This document shows positions 51,671-60,699 of a stretch of DNA of 64,000 nucleotides, piece after piece. The position numbers were made by a program, and so were the translations under genes. Origin of the DNA: Ornithinibacter aureus (GTDB lineage: Bacteria; Actinomycetota; Actinomycetes; Actinomycetales; Dermatophilaceae); assembly GCF_009858245.1 (NCBI RefSeq), contig NZ_VMSB01000001.1, positions 2,294,001 to 2,358,000 on the forward strand. The letters run 5' to 3'. The notes below the pieces were generated by a model that was not told the origin of the DNA, made no database searches, and worked only from the letters and a program-made list of their open reading frames with translations. Numbering within the stretch: the stretch's first letter is position 1; the number at the start of each line of letters is the position of its first letter.

Positions 51671-51812
51671 TGCGATTCCTCCGGATCCGTGTCCCCAGGC
51701 CGTCGCTGTCTGCGGCCACTGGGCGCATCCTATCCGGCACGGGCCTCCTGCCGCGCCGGATCACCAGCGGCGGACCGCTCAGGACCGCGTGGCGGTCGTG
51801 CGTGCCACGCAG

Positions 51813-53219
51813 TCAGCGGGTGACGCCGTCGTAGAGGCCGCGGCCGACCGCCTCGCTGACCGTTGCAGATTCGACGATGTGCAGTCCGGGAGGAACTGGA
51901 CCGGCGCCCGCCACCCCCGGGGGGACGACCGCCCGAGTGAAGCCCAGACGGGCCGCCTCGGCCAGGCGGCGGTGCGCTCCGGTCACGGGCCGGATCTCGC
52001 CGGCCAACCCGACCTCACCGAAGGCGATGGTGCCGTGCGGCAGCGGTCTGTCGGTGATGGCGCCCGCCAGGGCGAGCGTGATGGCCAGATCGGCCGCGGG
52101 CTCGGTGAGGCGGACCCCGCCCACGGTCGACAGGTAGGCGTCGCTACCGCCGATGGGCGCGGCCGCTCGTTTGTCGAGGACGGCCAGGATCATGTTGACC
52201 CGGGCCGTGTCCAGGCCACTGGTCGCGCGCCGCGGGGTGGACAGGGTCGACGCGGTGACCAGCGCCTGCACCTCGGTGACGAGTGGCCGTCGCCCTTCCA
52301 GGGTCACGGTCACGCAGGTTCCCGCGACCGCAGCGGTTCGGCCGGACAGGAAGAGGGCACTCGGGTCGGTCAACCCGACGATGCCGACGTCGGACAGATC
52401 GAAGCAGCCGACCTCGTCGGTCGGGCCGAAGCGGTTCTTCACGGCACGCACGAGCCGCAGCCTGCTGTGGCGATCGCCATCGAACTGCACGACGACGTCG
52501 ACGAGGTGCTCGAGCACCCGTGGCCCGGCGATGGAGCCGTCCTTGGTGACGTGCCCGACGAGAAGGACGGCGATGCCGCGCGCCTTCGCGACCTGGATCA
52601 GCGACGCGGCAACCTCACGAACCTGCGAGACGTTGCCGGCGGACCCCTCCACCTCCGCGCTGCTGATCGTCTGGACGGAGTCGACGATGACGAGCTCGGG
52701 CTTCAGGGCGTCGATCTGGCCGAGCACGGTGGCGAGGTCGGTCTCGCTCGCCAGGTAGAGGGATCGGGCCATGGCCTCGATCCGCTCCGCGCGAGTTCGC
52801 ACCTGGGCCGAGGACTCCTCACCGCTGACGTAGAGGACTTTGCGGTCGCCGTGGTCACCCGAGCGGGCCGCCCGAGCGGCGACGTCGAGGAGCAGCGTGG
52901 ACTTTCCGATGCCCGGCTCGCCGGCGACGAGGACGACGGCACCGGGCACGATGCCTCCACCGAGGACGCGGTCGAACTCAGGGACACCGGTCGGTCGAGC
53001 GACGGCCCGCCGCACGTCGACCTCGCCGATCGGGATGGCCGGGCGGTCGACCGCCGAGGCGGCCGTCGTGCGCGCCGTGGCCGCCCCCACCTCGGTGACA
53101 CTCCCCCAGGCCTGGCACTCGCCGCACCGACCGACCCACTTCACCGCCTGCCAGCCGCACTCCGAACAACGGTAGGCAGCGGCGGAGCGAGCGGAGCGAC
53201 GGGATGCGGTGCCGGACAT
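51813..53219 (-). CDS. radA: DNA repair protein RadA/Sms
   Basis: 468 aa from ATG 53219 (MSGTASRRS); the frame stays open upstream, but the family starts here. N-terminal zinc finger YRCSECGW...GRCGECQAWG, RecA-like ATPase with Walker A GEPGIGKST near residue 94, the RadA-specific KNRFG motif (VKNRFGPTDEVG) near 240, and a C-terminal Lon-protease-like domain with GEVGLAGEIRPV. It drives branch migration in recombination. It is first gene of the radA-disA-mutY run on this strand, just downstream of the rplI terminator. Confidence 0.96.
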   Translation of the reverse strand: MSGTASRRSARSAAAYRCSECGWQAVKWVGRCGECQAWGSVTEVGAATARTTAASAVDRPAIPIGEVDVRRAVARPTGVPEFDRVLGGGIVPGAVVLVAGEPGIGKSTLLLDVAARAARSGDHGDRKVLYVSGEESSAQVRTRAERIEAMARSLYLASETDLATVLGQIDALKPELVIVDSVQTISSAEVEGSAGNVSQVREVAASLIQVAKARGIAVLLVGHVTKDGSIAGPRVLEHLVDVVVQFDGDRHSRLRLVRAVKNRFGPTDEVGCFDLSDVGIVGLTDPSALFLSGRTAAVAGTCVTVTLEGRRPLVTEVQALVTASTLSTPRRATSGLDTARVNMILAVLDKRAAAPIGGSDAYLSTVGGVRLTEPAADLAITLALAGAITDRPLPHGTIAFGEVGLAGEIRPVTGAHRRLAEAARLGFTRAVVPPGVAGAGPVPPGLHIVESATVSEAVGRGLYDGVTR

Positions 53220-53281
53220 GCACTCCACCGTAGGAGTCACCCCCGACACCCCGTGCCCGGACACGACGGACTGCGGACACG

Positions 53282-53314
53282 ACGAAGCCCCGGGCCAGAG
53301 GTCCGGGGCTTCGT
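53282..53314 (-). terminator. Terminator of the rpsF-ssb-rpsR-rplI operon
   Basis: ACGAAGCCCCGG and its exact inverse with a 9-nt loop, 34 bp after the rplI stop and 63 bp before the radA start. Confidence 0.85.
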
Positions 53315-53347
53315 GCGGGGCCGCGACGTGCGCGACGATGGGCTGGA

Positions 53348-53794
53348 TCAGCCGGCGACGACCTCGAGCTCGATGGTCGCGCGCACCTCGGGATGCAGGC
53401 GGACCGTGGCCGCGTGCGTCCCGGTGGTCTTGATCGGGGTCGGGACCTCGATCGTGCGCTTGTCCAGCTCCGGGCCACCAGCAGCCTTGACGGCAGCAGC
53501 GATGTCCGCGGTGGAGACGGCGCCGAAGAGGCGACCACCCTGCCCGGCGTGCGCCGGGACGGTCACCGACTTCGACTCGAGGTTGCCCTTGATCGACTGG
53601 GCCTCCTCGAGCGATTTGATCGCGCGGGTGGCGCGACCCTGGGCGATGGCGTCGACCTGCTTCTGCCCGCCCTTGGTCCAGGCCGTGGCCAGGCCGCGAC
53701 GGAACAGGAAGTTGCGGGCGTAGCCGTCCTTGACGTCGACGACGTCACCGGCGGCACCGAGGCCGGAGACCTCGTGGGTGAGAATGACCTTCAT
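53348..53794 (-). CDS. rplI: 50S ribosomal protein L9
   Basis: 148 aa. [36 protein letters not shown] is the N-terminal RNA-binding domain; a long connecting helix and the C-terminal domain ([21 protein letters not shown]) follow. It binds 23S rRNA near the L1 stalk. It is the last gene of the rpsF-ssb-rpsR-rplI operon, with 23 bp to rpsR. The usual downstream dnaB is absent from this place. Confidence 0.98.
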   Translation of the reverse strand: MKVILTHEVSGLGAAGDVVDVKDGYARNFLFRRGLATAWTKGGQKQVDAIAQGRATRAIKSLEEAQSIKGNLESKSVTVPAHAGQGGRLFGAVSTADIAAAVKAAGGPELDKRTIEVPTPIKTTGTHAATVRLHPEVRATIELEVVAG

Positions 53795-53817
53795 GGTGTT
53801 GGCTCCTTCTCGACCGG

Positions 53818-54054
53818 TCAGCGGGACGAGCTCGAGTACGGCAGCAAGGCCATCTCGCGCGCGTTCTTGACGGCGTTGGCGATGAGGCGCTGCTCCTGGA
53901 CGGAGACACCGGTCACCCGACGAGCGCGGATCTTGCCGCGGTCGGAGATGAACTTGCGCAGCAGCGCGGCGTCCTTGTAGTCGATGTTCTCGACCTTCGC
54001 CGCCTTGAGCGGGTTGGCCTTCTTCTTGGGCTTGCGAATGGCGGGCTTGGCCAT
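53818..54054 (-). CDS. rpsR: 30S ribosomal protein S18
   Basis: 78 aa from ATG 54054. [38 protein letters not shown] is the S18 core, and [20 protein letters not shown]-like sequence ends it. It has no zinc-binding Cys, i.e. the C-minus form, whereas actinobacteria often carry a second C-plus or C-minus copy elsewhere. It pairs with S6 in the 30S platform. It lies between ssb and rplI. Confidence 0.98.
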   Translation of the reverse strand: MAKPAIRKPKKKANPLKAAKVENIDYKDAALLRKFISDRGKIRARRVTGVSVQEQRLIANAVKNAREMALLPYSSSSR

Positions 54055-54128
54055 CGTGGTGCTCTCCTTCTGCCGGGGGTCCCGGCGGATGAGCCCTGGT
54101 CTCCCAGGGATGGTGTCGTGCTGTGAAG

Positions 54129-54161
54129 GGGGCCGCGGTGTCACCGCGGTGACGCGGCCCC
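54129..54161 (-). promoter_or_regulatory. Hairpin in the ssb-rpsR intergenic region
   Basis: GGGGCCGCG pairs with CGCGGCCCC around the 14-bp palindrome GTCACCGCGGTGAC (54140-54153), in the 136-bp gap between ssb and rpsR. It may be an attenuator or an mRNA-processing/stability element within the operon. Confidence 0.45.
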
Positions 54162-54190
54162 AGGTGTCGGTGTCCTTGTCCTGACGCGGA

Positions 54191-54775
54191 TCAGAACGGG
54201 GGCTCGTCGTAGCTGGGAGCCTGGCCCCAGCCACCCTGCTGGCCACCCTGCGGCTGCTGGGGGGCCTGCTGGCCACCCTGCGGCTGCTGCGGAGCCTGCT
54301 GGCCACCCCAGCCCTGGCCACCCTGAGGTGCCGGAGCGGAGCCACCAGTGGCCCACGGGTCCTGCTGCTGGAAGCCACCCTGGCCGCCGAAGCCACCACC
54401 GGAACCGCCGCGCTCGGCCTTGGTGACCTTCGCCGACGCGTAGCGCAGCGAAGGGCCGACCTCGTCGACGTCGAGCTCGACGACGGTGCGCTTCTCGCCC
54501 TCCTTGGTCTCGTACGAGCGCGACTTCAGCCGCCCCGTCACGATCACGCGGGTGCCGCGGTGGAGCGACTCGGCGATGTTCTCGGCCGCGTCACGCCACA
54601 CCGAGCAGCGCATGAAGAGGGTCTCCCCGTCCTTCCACTCGTTGGACTGGCGGTCGAACGTGCGCGGCGTGGATGCCACGGTGAAGTTCGCGACCGCAGC
54701 CCCCGAGGGGGTGAAACGGAGTTCGGGGTCGGCGGTGAGGTTGCCGACGATGGTGATGGTGGTTTCGCCTGCCAT
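54191..54775 (-). CDS. ssb: Single-stranded DNA-binding protein
   Basis: 194 aa. OB-fold ([50 protein letters not shown]) in residues 1-115, then a Gly/Gln-rich linker with a duplicated [10 protein letters not shown] unit, and the acidic tip SYDEPPF that docks repair and replication partners. It is the essential tetrameric SSB of the fork. The linker duplication (DNA repeat about 54231-54300) may vary in copy number between strains. It is the second gene of the rpsF operon. Confidence 0.98.
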   Translation of the reverse strand: MAGETTITIVGNLTADPELRFTPSGAAVANFTVASTPRTFDRQSNEWKDGETLFMRCSVWRDAAENIAESLHRGTRVIVTGRLKSRSYETKEGEKRTVVELDVDEVGPSLRYASAKVTKAERGGSGGGFGGQGGFQQQDPWATGGSAPAPQGGQGWGGQQAPQQPQGGQQAPQQPQGGQQGGWGQAPSYDEPPF

Positions 54776-54832
54776 GGGTCAGGGACTTCCTTCGCGGTGG
54801 AGACCGACGGTGTGAGAGTGCTGGGACGTCAC

Positions 54833-55120
54833 TCAGGCGCCGGGGCGCATGAGCTTGGTCCGCATGACCGACTCGTTGAGGCCGAGCTGACGGTCCAGCT
54901 CCTTGGCCGTGGCCGGCTCGGAGGTGAAGTTGACGACGGCGTAGATGCCCTCGGCCTTCTTCTTGATCTCGTAGGCCAAGCGACGACGACCCCAGATGTC
55001 GACGTTGTCGACGGAACCACCATCGGTGGTCACGACCTTGAGGAACCGCTCCAGCGAGGGCTGGACGGTCCGGTCATCGAGCTCTGGGTCGAGGATGACC
55101 ATGAGTTCGTACTGACGCAT
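54833..55120 (-). CDS. rpsF: 30S ribosomal protein S6
   Basis: 95 aa. [27 protein letters not shown] and [24 protein letters not shown] are canonical S6 elements; the ferredoxin-like fold binds S18 and 16S rRNA. It opens the rpsF-ssb-rpsR-rplI operon; GGAGG lies 10 nt before the ATG. The 157-bp leader contains a perfect 8-bp hairpin that could serve S6:S18 autoregulation. Confidence 0.98.
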   Translation of the reverse strand: MRQYELMVILDPELDDRTVQPSLERFLKVVTTDGGSVDNVDIWGRRRLAYEIKKKAEGIYAVVNFTSEPATAKELDRQLGLNESVMRTKLMRPGA

Positions 55121-55150
55121 GCGTTAACCCGCCTCCTTTGGTCTGTGGCG

Positions 55151-55169
55151 GTCACGGAGTTTCCGTGAC
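55151..55169 (-). promoter_or_regulatory. Leader hairpin upstream of rpsF
   Basis: GTCACGGA and its inverse TCCGTGAC with a 3-nt loop, 31 bp before the rpsF ATG on the transcribed strand. It is a possible S6:S18 binding site or leader stabiliser; the consensus could not be checked. Confidence 0.4.
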
Positions 55170-55277
55170 AGGAGGGTATGCATTGCTGCCGACAGGACCG
55201 CGGAGTTTTCCACAGGCCGCTCAGAGGGCAACCTGCTCAGGATACCGGGCGCAGCGGCATCCCCCAACTCGCGCGAC

Positions 55278-57509
55278 TCAGCCGCCCGGCGAGGCGGAGG
55301 GCGCCGGCTTGCCCCCACCCCCGGGGTTCCCCTTGCCGTTCCCGTTGCCGGGGGTGCTCTCCGTGGGCTCCGGCGTCGGCTCCGGCTCCGACGGCGTGGG
55401 CTCGGGCGTGGGTGTCGGCGTGGGCTCCGGCGGAGCGGTCGTCGGCGGTGGGGTGGTGCTCGGCGGCGCAGTGGTGCTCGGAGCCTGGGACGTCGGGCCG
55501 GAAGGCTTCGAGGTCTGGCTCGGCCGGTACTTGGCGTTCTTGTTGATGTTGGCCGGCTCGGGGAACCGCTCGACCTTCGTGCCGTCCAGGGCAGCCTTCA
55601 TGTAGGCCGTCCAGATGCGGGTCGGGTACGAGCCGCCGGTGATGTCCCCCGAGTCGGGGAGGTTCTCCATCTTCAGCTCTTCGCCGTCGGGGCCACTGCG
55701 GTACAGGCCGACGGCCGTCGCCAGTTGCGGCGTGAAGCCGTCGAACCAGGCCGAGCGGAAGCTCTCCGAGGTGCCGGTCTTGCCGGCGGCCGGTCGGCCG
55801 AGGTTCTGGCCGACGTAGCGGGCGCTGCCGCCCTCGACCGGGTAGGTCATCGCGTCGATGACGTCGGACATGAGGTCCTCGTCGAAGACCCTCTTGGTGA
55901 CCGGCTTCACCGGGATCGGCTCGATGCCTTCGTCGAGGAAGCGGATCTCCTTGACGATGTAGGGGTTGGCCCGCACCCCCTCGGCCGCGATGGTCGCGTA
56001 GGCAGTGGCCATGTCGAGCACGGTGACGTAGTCGGTGCCGAGCACGTTGCCGACGTTCGGCTGCAGCGTGCTGCGCACGCCGGCATCCGACGCGGCCTTC
56101 ATCGAGTTCTTCCCGCCGACCTCGATGTTCAGCTCGGCGTAGATGGTGTTGACCGACTGGCCGGTCGCGCGCCGAAGGTCCATCCGACCGAAGGACTCGC
56201 CCCCGAAGTTCTTCACGCGCCCGCGGCGCCCGGCCTCGGTGTCGGCGCCGGGGTCTGCGAACTCCTTGAAGTAGCGGGGGCTGGCGCCGTTCAACGAGGA
56301 GCGCAGACTGAAGTCACCGGACTCCAGGGCGGCGATGAGGGTGAAGACCTTGAACGTCGACCCGGCCTGCATCTTGTCCTGGGTGGCGGCGTTCTGCGGG
56401 CGCTTGGCGTAGTCGGCGCCGCCGTACAGCGCGACGATCGCCCCGTCCCCGGGCGTGATCGAGGCCATGCCGATGCCGATGTCCTTCTCGGAGGGGCGCT
56501 CCTCCTTGATGGCCTTCTCCATGTCGACCTGCTTGGGCCGCTCGATGGTGGACACCACCCGCAACCCGCCCCGGTCGATGTCGGTCTCGTTCAGCTTGTG
56601 CGTGGCGATGAGCTCCTTCTTGACCATCTCCACCAGGTAGCCGGACGTGCCGCGCAGCGTGCGGGGCTTGTAGTCGACGAAGGTGTCCGGGAAGGTCGCC
56701 TCGGCACGCTCGCTCGCGGAGAGCCAACCGTTCTCGACCATGGCGTCGAGGATGTAGCCCGAGCGCTCCTTGGCGTTGGCCGCCTGCTGCTCACCCAGAG
56801 CCGGGTCGTAGAGGGAGGGGCCACGGATCGCGGACGCGAGGAAGGCGCTCTCGGCCACGGTCAGCTTGGACACGTCCTTGTTGAAGTACGCCGCCGCCGC
56901 GGTCTGGATGCCGTAGGCGCCCCGACCGTAGTAGATGGTGTTGAGGTAGTTCTCGAGGATCTCGTCCTTGGTCTGCTGGCGGTCGATCTTGACGGCCAGG
57001 AGGATCTCGCGGGCCTTGCGGTCCAGGGTGCGGTCGGAGGTGAGGAAGTAGTTCTTCACGTACTGCTGGGTGATCGTGGAGCCACCCTGCGTCGCGGCGC
57101 CGCCCTTGACGGCGACCCACACGGCGCGGGCGATGCCCGTCGGGGAGATGCCGTTGTTCTGGTAGAACGACTGGTCCTCACCCGCGAGGATCGCCTTCTG
57201 CATGTGATCGGGGATCTGGGACAGCGGCACCGACACGCGGTTGCCCTCGCTGTCGGACAGGCGCCCCATCTCGGTCTTGCCGTCGGCGTAGTAGACGATG
57301 GACGTCTGGGCCGTGGCGATCTCGTTCGGCTCGGGGATGTCGGTGCGCGCGTAGGCGATCCCCACGGCGGTGACGCCGAGGATCGCGAGGGCGAGCACGG
57401 TCCACAGGCCGCGACGCAACCAGGTGCGACCGCGGGAGCGGCCGGCGGATGCCGTCGAGCGGCGACCGCTCGACGAGGTCGCGGAGGGACTGGGCTGGCG
57501 TTGACTCAT
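55278..57509 (-). CDS. ponA: Bifunctional penicillin-binding protein (class A, PonA-like)
   Basis: 743 aa. A short cytosolic tail and one TM (about 35-53) precede a GT51 glycosyltransferase (AGEDQSFYQNNGISPTGIARA with catalytic Glu near 111; GGSTITQQYVKN) and a transpeptidase domain with SxxK (AGSTFKVF), SxN (GQSVNTIY) and KTG (AAGKTGTSE). It polymerises and cross-links peptidoglycan outside the membrane. The last about 90 residues are a disordered Pro/Thr/Glu tail ending in Gly-rich sequence, as in mycobacterial PonA1. Order ino1-padR-ponA-rpsF matches mycobacteria. Confidence 0.96.
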   Translation of the reverse strand: MSQRQPSPSATSSSGRRSTASAGRSRGRTWLRRGLWTVLALAILGVTAVGIAYARTDIPEPNEIATAQTSIVYYADGKTEMGRLSDSEGNRVSVPLSQIPDHMQKAILAGEDQSFYQNNGISPTGIARAVWVAVKGGAATQGGSTITQQYVKNYFLTSDRTLDRKAREILLAVKIDRQQTKDEILENYLNTIYYGRGAYGIQTAAAAYFNKDVSKLTVAESAFLASAIRGPSLYDPALGEQQAANAKERSGYILDAMVENGWLSASERAEATFPDTFVDYKPRTLRGTSGYLVEMVKKELIATHKLNETDIDRGGLRVVSTIERPKQVDMEKAIKEERPSEKDIGIGMASITPGDGAIVALYGGADYAKRPQNAATQDKMQAGSTFKVFTLIAALESGDFSLRSSLNGASPRYFKEFADPGADTEAGRRGRVKNFGGESFGRMDLRRATGQSVNTIYAELNIEVGGKNSMKAASDAGVRSTLQPNVGNVLGTDYVTVLDMATAYATIAAEGVRANPYIVKEIRFLDEGIEPIPVKPVTKRVFDEDLMSDVIDAMTYPVEGGSARYVGQNLGRPAAGKTGTSESFRSAWFDGFTPQLATAVGLYRSGPDGEELKMENLPDSGDITGGSYPTRIWTAYMKAALDGTKVERFPEPANINKNAKYRPSQTSKPSGPTSQAPSTTAPPSTTPPPTTAPPEPTPTPTPEPTPSEPEPTPEPTESTPGNGNGKGNPGGGGKPAPSASPGG

Positions 57510-57663
57510 GCGGCTTTCCGGGGTGGGGAACGGCGGGTTTCAAGCAGATCGGACGGCGGCGCACCGGGGGGTGGAAGACCCTCGGCCCCATGGCCAGTAT
57601 GACCGGATTCCTTGGAGAACCCTGAACGGCCGGCGGGGGGCCAGCGCCTCGATGCACTGCCTC

Positions 57664-57690
57664 GATGTATCGCACCGATATATCTATGCT
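57664..57690 (+). promoter_or_regulatory. PadR-type operator and -10 upstream of padR
   Basis: GATGTATC (57664-57671) and GATATATC (57677-57684) form an AT-rich dyad of the kind bound by PadR repressors, directly adjoining TATGCT (57685-57690), a good -10. It suggests autorepression of the downstream padR gene and possibly ino1. Confidence 0.5.
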
Positions 57691-57749
57691 ACCTTGCTCC
57701 TGACAAACGCCCCGTATGTCTGGTCCGTTCCACCCGAAGGAGGTCTGCC

Positions 57750-58316
57750 GTGAAGAGCCGCCGCGCCCAGCTGCTGGAGTTCGCCGTCCTCGGCCTCCTC
57801 CACGAAGGGCCCACGCACGGCTACGACCTGCGCCGGCGGCTGAACACCGCGCTCGGCCCTTTCCGGGCGCTGTCCTACGGCACGCTGTACCCCGCGCTGC
57901 GCGACCTGCTCGACCACGGGCTCATCGCCGAGACGACCGACCCCGCCGGCCCCACCGGCCGTCGCCCCCGGGTCGTGTACGAGCTGACGGCAGCCGGCAA
58001 GGAGCACTTCTCGGCCCTGGTCGCACGCACCGACGCCTCCGCCTACGAGGACGACGGCTTCGACGTCCGCTTCGCCTTCTTCGGGCGGACCGAGCGTGAC
58101 GTCCGGCTGCGCATCCTCGAGGGACGTCGCTCCCGGGTCGAGGAGGACCTCGAGCGGGTCCGCGATGCCGCCGCCCGCAGCCGCGAGCGCCTCGACGCCT
58201 ACACGACGGCCCTCCAGCGCCACGGCGAGGAGACCACCGAGCGCGAGGTCCGCTGGCTCAGCGAGCTCATCGACGCCGAACGGCGCCACCCCACAGATCC
58301 CGGCCCCCAGCCGTAG
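57750..58316 (+). CDS. PadR family transcriptional regulator
   Basis: 188 aa from GTG 57750, preceded by AAGGAGG. N-terminal winged helix ([43 protein letters not shown]) and C-terminal coiled-coil dimerisation helices (about 115-185), with the longer Vir_act_alpha_C-type end. It is orthologous in position to mycobacterial Rv0047c next to ino1, so it likely regulates ino1, 78 bp downstream, and itself through the dyad upstream. Confidence 0.93.
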   Translation: MKSRRAQLLEFAVLGLLHEGPTHGYDLRRRLNTALGPFRALSYGTLYPALRDLLDHGLIAETTDPAGPTGRRPRVVYELTAAGKEHFSALVARTDASAYEDDGFDVRFAFFGRTERDVRLRILEGRRSRVEEDLERVRDAAARSRERLDAYTTALQRHGEETTEREVRWLSELIDAERRHPTDPGPQP

Positions 58317-58393
58317 GTGCCGCCCGCGCCATCCCGGGCGCACCGGCATCCGCTTCACCACAACCAACCCGATCACAACCCCAGGAGAAGTAC

Positions 58394-59485
58394 ATGGGTT
58401 CCATCCGCGTCGCCATCGTCGGCGTCGGTAACTGTGCGTCCTCGCTCGTTCAGGGCGTGCACTACTACCGTGACGCCGACCCGACCCAGACCGTCCCCGG
58501 TCTGATGCACGTCACCTTCGGTGACTACCACGTGCGCGACGTGGAGTTCGTCGCCGCGTTCGACGTCGACGACAAGAAGGTCGGAAAGGACCTCGCCGAG
58601 GCCATCAACGCCTCCGAGAACAACACCATCAAGATCGCGGACGTGCCCACCAGCGGCGTCACCGTCCAGCGTGGCGTCACCCTCGACGGCCTCGGCAAGT
58701 ACTACCGCGAGACCATCGACGAGTCGGCCGCCGAGCCGGTCGACGTCGTCGCCGCCCTGCGCGACGCGAAGGTCGACGTCCTCGTCTCCTACCTCCCCGT
58801 GGGGTCGGAGAATGCCGACAAGTTCTACGCCCAGTGCGCGATCGACGCCGGTGTCGCCTTCGTCAACGCCCTGCCCGTGTTCATCGCGTCCGACCCCGAG
58901 TGGGCCGCGAAGTTCGAGGAGGCCGGCGTCCCGGTCATCGGTGACGACATCAAGAGCCAGGTCGGCGCGACCATCACGCACCGCGTCATGGCCAAGCTGT
59001 TCGAGGACCGCGGCGTCGCCCTGGACCGCACCTACCAGCTCAACGTCGGTGGGAACATGGACTTCAAGAACATGCTCGAGCGCGAGCGCCTCGAGTCCAA
59101 GAAGGTCTCCAAGACCCAGGCCGTGACCTCGAACCTCGAGGGCTCCCTCGCCGGCAAGGTCCACGACAAGAACGTGCACATCGGCCCGTCGGACTACGTC
59201 GCGTGGCTCGATGACCGCAAGTGGGCGTACGTCCGCCTCGAGGGTCGCGCCTTCGGTGACGCCCCGCTGAACCTCGAGTACAAGCTCGAGGTCTGGGACT
59301 CCCCGAACTCGGCCGGCATCATCATCGACGCCATCCGCGCGGCGAAGATCGCCAAGGACCGCGGCGTCGGTGGCGCCCTGCTCTCGGCCTCGTCCTACCT
59401 CATGAAGTCCCCGCCGGAGCAGCGTCCCGACGACGTCGGTCGCGCCAAGCTCGAGGCCTTCATCGCGGGTACCGAGGAGCGCTGA
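58394..59485 (+). CDS. ino1: Inositol-3-phosphate synthase
   Basis: 363 aa. NAD-binding [41 protein letters not shown], the catalytic region [18 protein letters not shown] and [12 protein letters not shown] are signatures of actinobacterial MIPS. It converts glucose-6-phosphate to myo-inositol-3-phosphate, the precursor of mycothiol and phosphatidylinositol. AGGAGA lies about 8 nt before the ATG. It follows padR as in mycobacteria and ends in a very long perfect inverted repeat. Confidence 0.97.
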   Translation: MGSIRVAIVGVGNCASSLVQGVHYYRDADPTQTVPGLMHVTFGDYHVRDVEFVAAFDVDDKKVGKDLAEAINASENNTIKIADVPTSGVTVQRGVTLDGLGKYYRETIDESAAEPVDVVAALRDAKVDVLVSYLPVGSENADKFYAQCAIDAGVAFVNALPVFIASDPEWAAKFEEAGVPVIGDDIKSQVGATITHRVMAKLFEDRGVALDRTYQLNVGGNMDFKNMLERERLESKKVSKTQAVTSNLEGSLAGKVHDKNVHIGPSDYVAWLDDRKWAYVRLEGRAFGDAPLNLEYKLEVWDSPNSAGIIIDAIRAAKIAKDRGVGGALLSASSYLMKSPPEQRPDDVGRAKLEAFIAGTEER

Positions 59486-59537
59486 GCCCTCACCGCTGAG
59501 CCCCTGGCCGGCTGCACGACGTAGCCGGCCAGGGCAG

Positions 59538-59603
59538 GCACAACGCAGAAGATCGGGTGCCACGCAGTAATTGCTGCGTGGCACCCGATCTTCTGCGTTG
59601 TGC
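59538..59603. terminator. 30-bp perfect inverted repeat between ino1 and the Rpf-like gene
   Basis: Two 30-bp arms that are exact inverses (left arm 59538-59567, right arm 59574-59603) around the 6-nt loop TAATTG; each arm contains GATCGGGTGCC. It lies between two convergent genes, 53 bp and 23 bp from their ends, so bidirectional termination is likely, but the stem is far longer than needed. Confidence 0.8.
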
Positions 59604-59625
59604 GAGACGCCGTCAGGCCGAGGCG

Positions 59626-60396
59626 TCAGGCGGCGTGGCGGCAACCCCACGGCTGGAGGCCGCGCTTGGCGTACAGCCGGTTCGCGACGGTGATCTGCTC
59701 GGCGCGCGAGGCCTTGTCGGCCCGCGGCGCGAAGTCGTCACCGTTGACGCTCAGCCAGGTGCGGTAGTCGAACTGCAGACCGCCGTAGTAGCCGTTGCCG
59801 GTGTTGATGCTCCACCGGCCGCCGGACTCGCACTTGGCGATCCGGTCCCACATGGCGGCCCGGGCCAGGTTGATGCCGGTGCGCGAGGTCGAACGCGAGG
59901 CCGCGGCCGGCGCCGAACCGGCCTTGGCGAGCTTGAGGGCCTTGCGGGTCTTGGGACCGACGATCCCGTCGACCACCAGCCCCTTGGAGCGCTGGTACTT
60001 CGTGACCGCCGCGAGCGTCTTGGGGCCGAAGCGCCCGTCGACCGCGAGCTTGGCGCCCAGAGCGTTCAGACGCCGCTGGAGGGTCTTGTTCTGCCCGTAG
60101 TTCGAGTTGCCCTTGCGCAGGGTGACCGTCAGGTAGGCCTTGGTCGCGGCGGGCACCGCGGCCGGTGCTACCGCAGGAGCGGCGGCGGGTGCGGCCGCCG
60201 TGACGGCCGAGGCCTTCGCCGGGGCGGCGTTCGCAGGGATCGCGGAGCCGGCGGCCATGAGGCCTCCGGCAACGCCGACGGTCGCGGCGACCCGGGCGCC
60301 GGACAGGCCGGCCTGGCCGAGGACACTGGTCAGCTCGGAGAACACGCTGAACGACTGGGCGGATCGGTGGCGCCCGGGAACGGTCTGAAGAGTCAT
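59626..60396 (-). CDS. Rpf-like transglycosylase with peptidoglycan-binding domain
   Basis: 256 aa from ATG 60396 with GAGAGG upstream; the frame stays open into the riboswitch, which excludes the longer start. An N-terminal hydrophobic export segment (VAATVGVAGGLMAAGSAIPANA) and an Ala/Pro linker precede a PG_binding_1 domain (LQRRLNALGAKLAVDGRFGPKTLAAVTKYQ, about 120-165). The C-terminus is an Rpf catalytic domain with the active Glu in IAKCESGGRWSINTGNGYYGGLQF. It is a secreted muralytic enzyme involved in wall remodelling and resuscitation. Expression is controlled by a c-di-AMP riboswitch in its leader. Confidence 0.95.
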   Translation of the reverse strand: MTLQTVPGRHRSAQSFSVFSELTSVLGQAGLSGARVAATVGVAGGLMAAGSAIPANAAPAKASAVTAAAPAAAPAVAPAAVPAATKAYLTVTLRKGNSNYGQNKTLQRRLNALGAKLAVDGRFGPKTLAAVTKYQRSKGLVVDGIVGPKTRKALKLAKAGSAPAAASRSTSRTGINLARAAMWDRIAKCESGGRWSINTGNGYYGGLQFDYRTWLSVNGDDFAPRADKASRAEQITVANRLYAKRGLQPWGCRHAA

Positions 60397-60410
60397 GGAT
60401 TGCCTCTCGC

Positions 60411-60560
60411 GCCTACGAGGTGAGCTGTCGGGTTCGGGCTGAGGTCTCCCGGCCGTCCCCGACTCACGGTCGAGATCCGGCTTCACCCCAAGGGCTCGTC
60501 CTCAGCGATCGAGGGCGGGCCCACAAGTGGGTCCCCCGCTCCTGCCAAGCGGTGGTGCGA
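60411..60560 (-). ncRNA. c-di-AMP riboswitch (ydaO/yuaA class)
   Basis: On the reverse strand the leader shows the ydaO landmarks in order: ACCGCTTGGCAGGAGCGGGGGACCC near 60553-60530 (described in pieces: CCGCTTGG, GGAGCGGGGGACCCA), then TTGGGGTGAAGCCGG near 60490-60476, and the 3' end CCCGAACCCGACAGCTCACC followed by CTCGTAGGC (60437-60411). The final block is only 2 nt from the GAGAGG ribosome site. Such elements precede rpf-type wall hydrolase genes in actinobacteria and switch them off when c-di-AMP is high. Confidence 0.88.
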
Positions 60561-60699
60561 AGGGGCCTGAGGTCGGTGGCAGGACTCGGCGTAACCGACC
60601 TCGGGGGCGCGATCCGTGTGGAGGCGTTCTCATCAGGGTAGCGGCGACCCTCCTATGTCACAAACAGGTCACGGGGACCACGGTCGGGTGCCGATGGCT

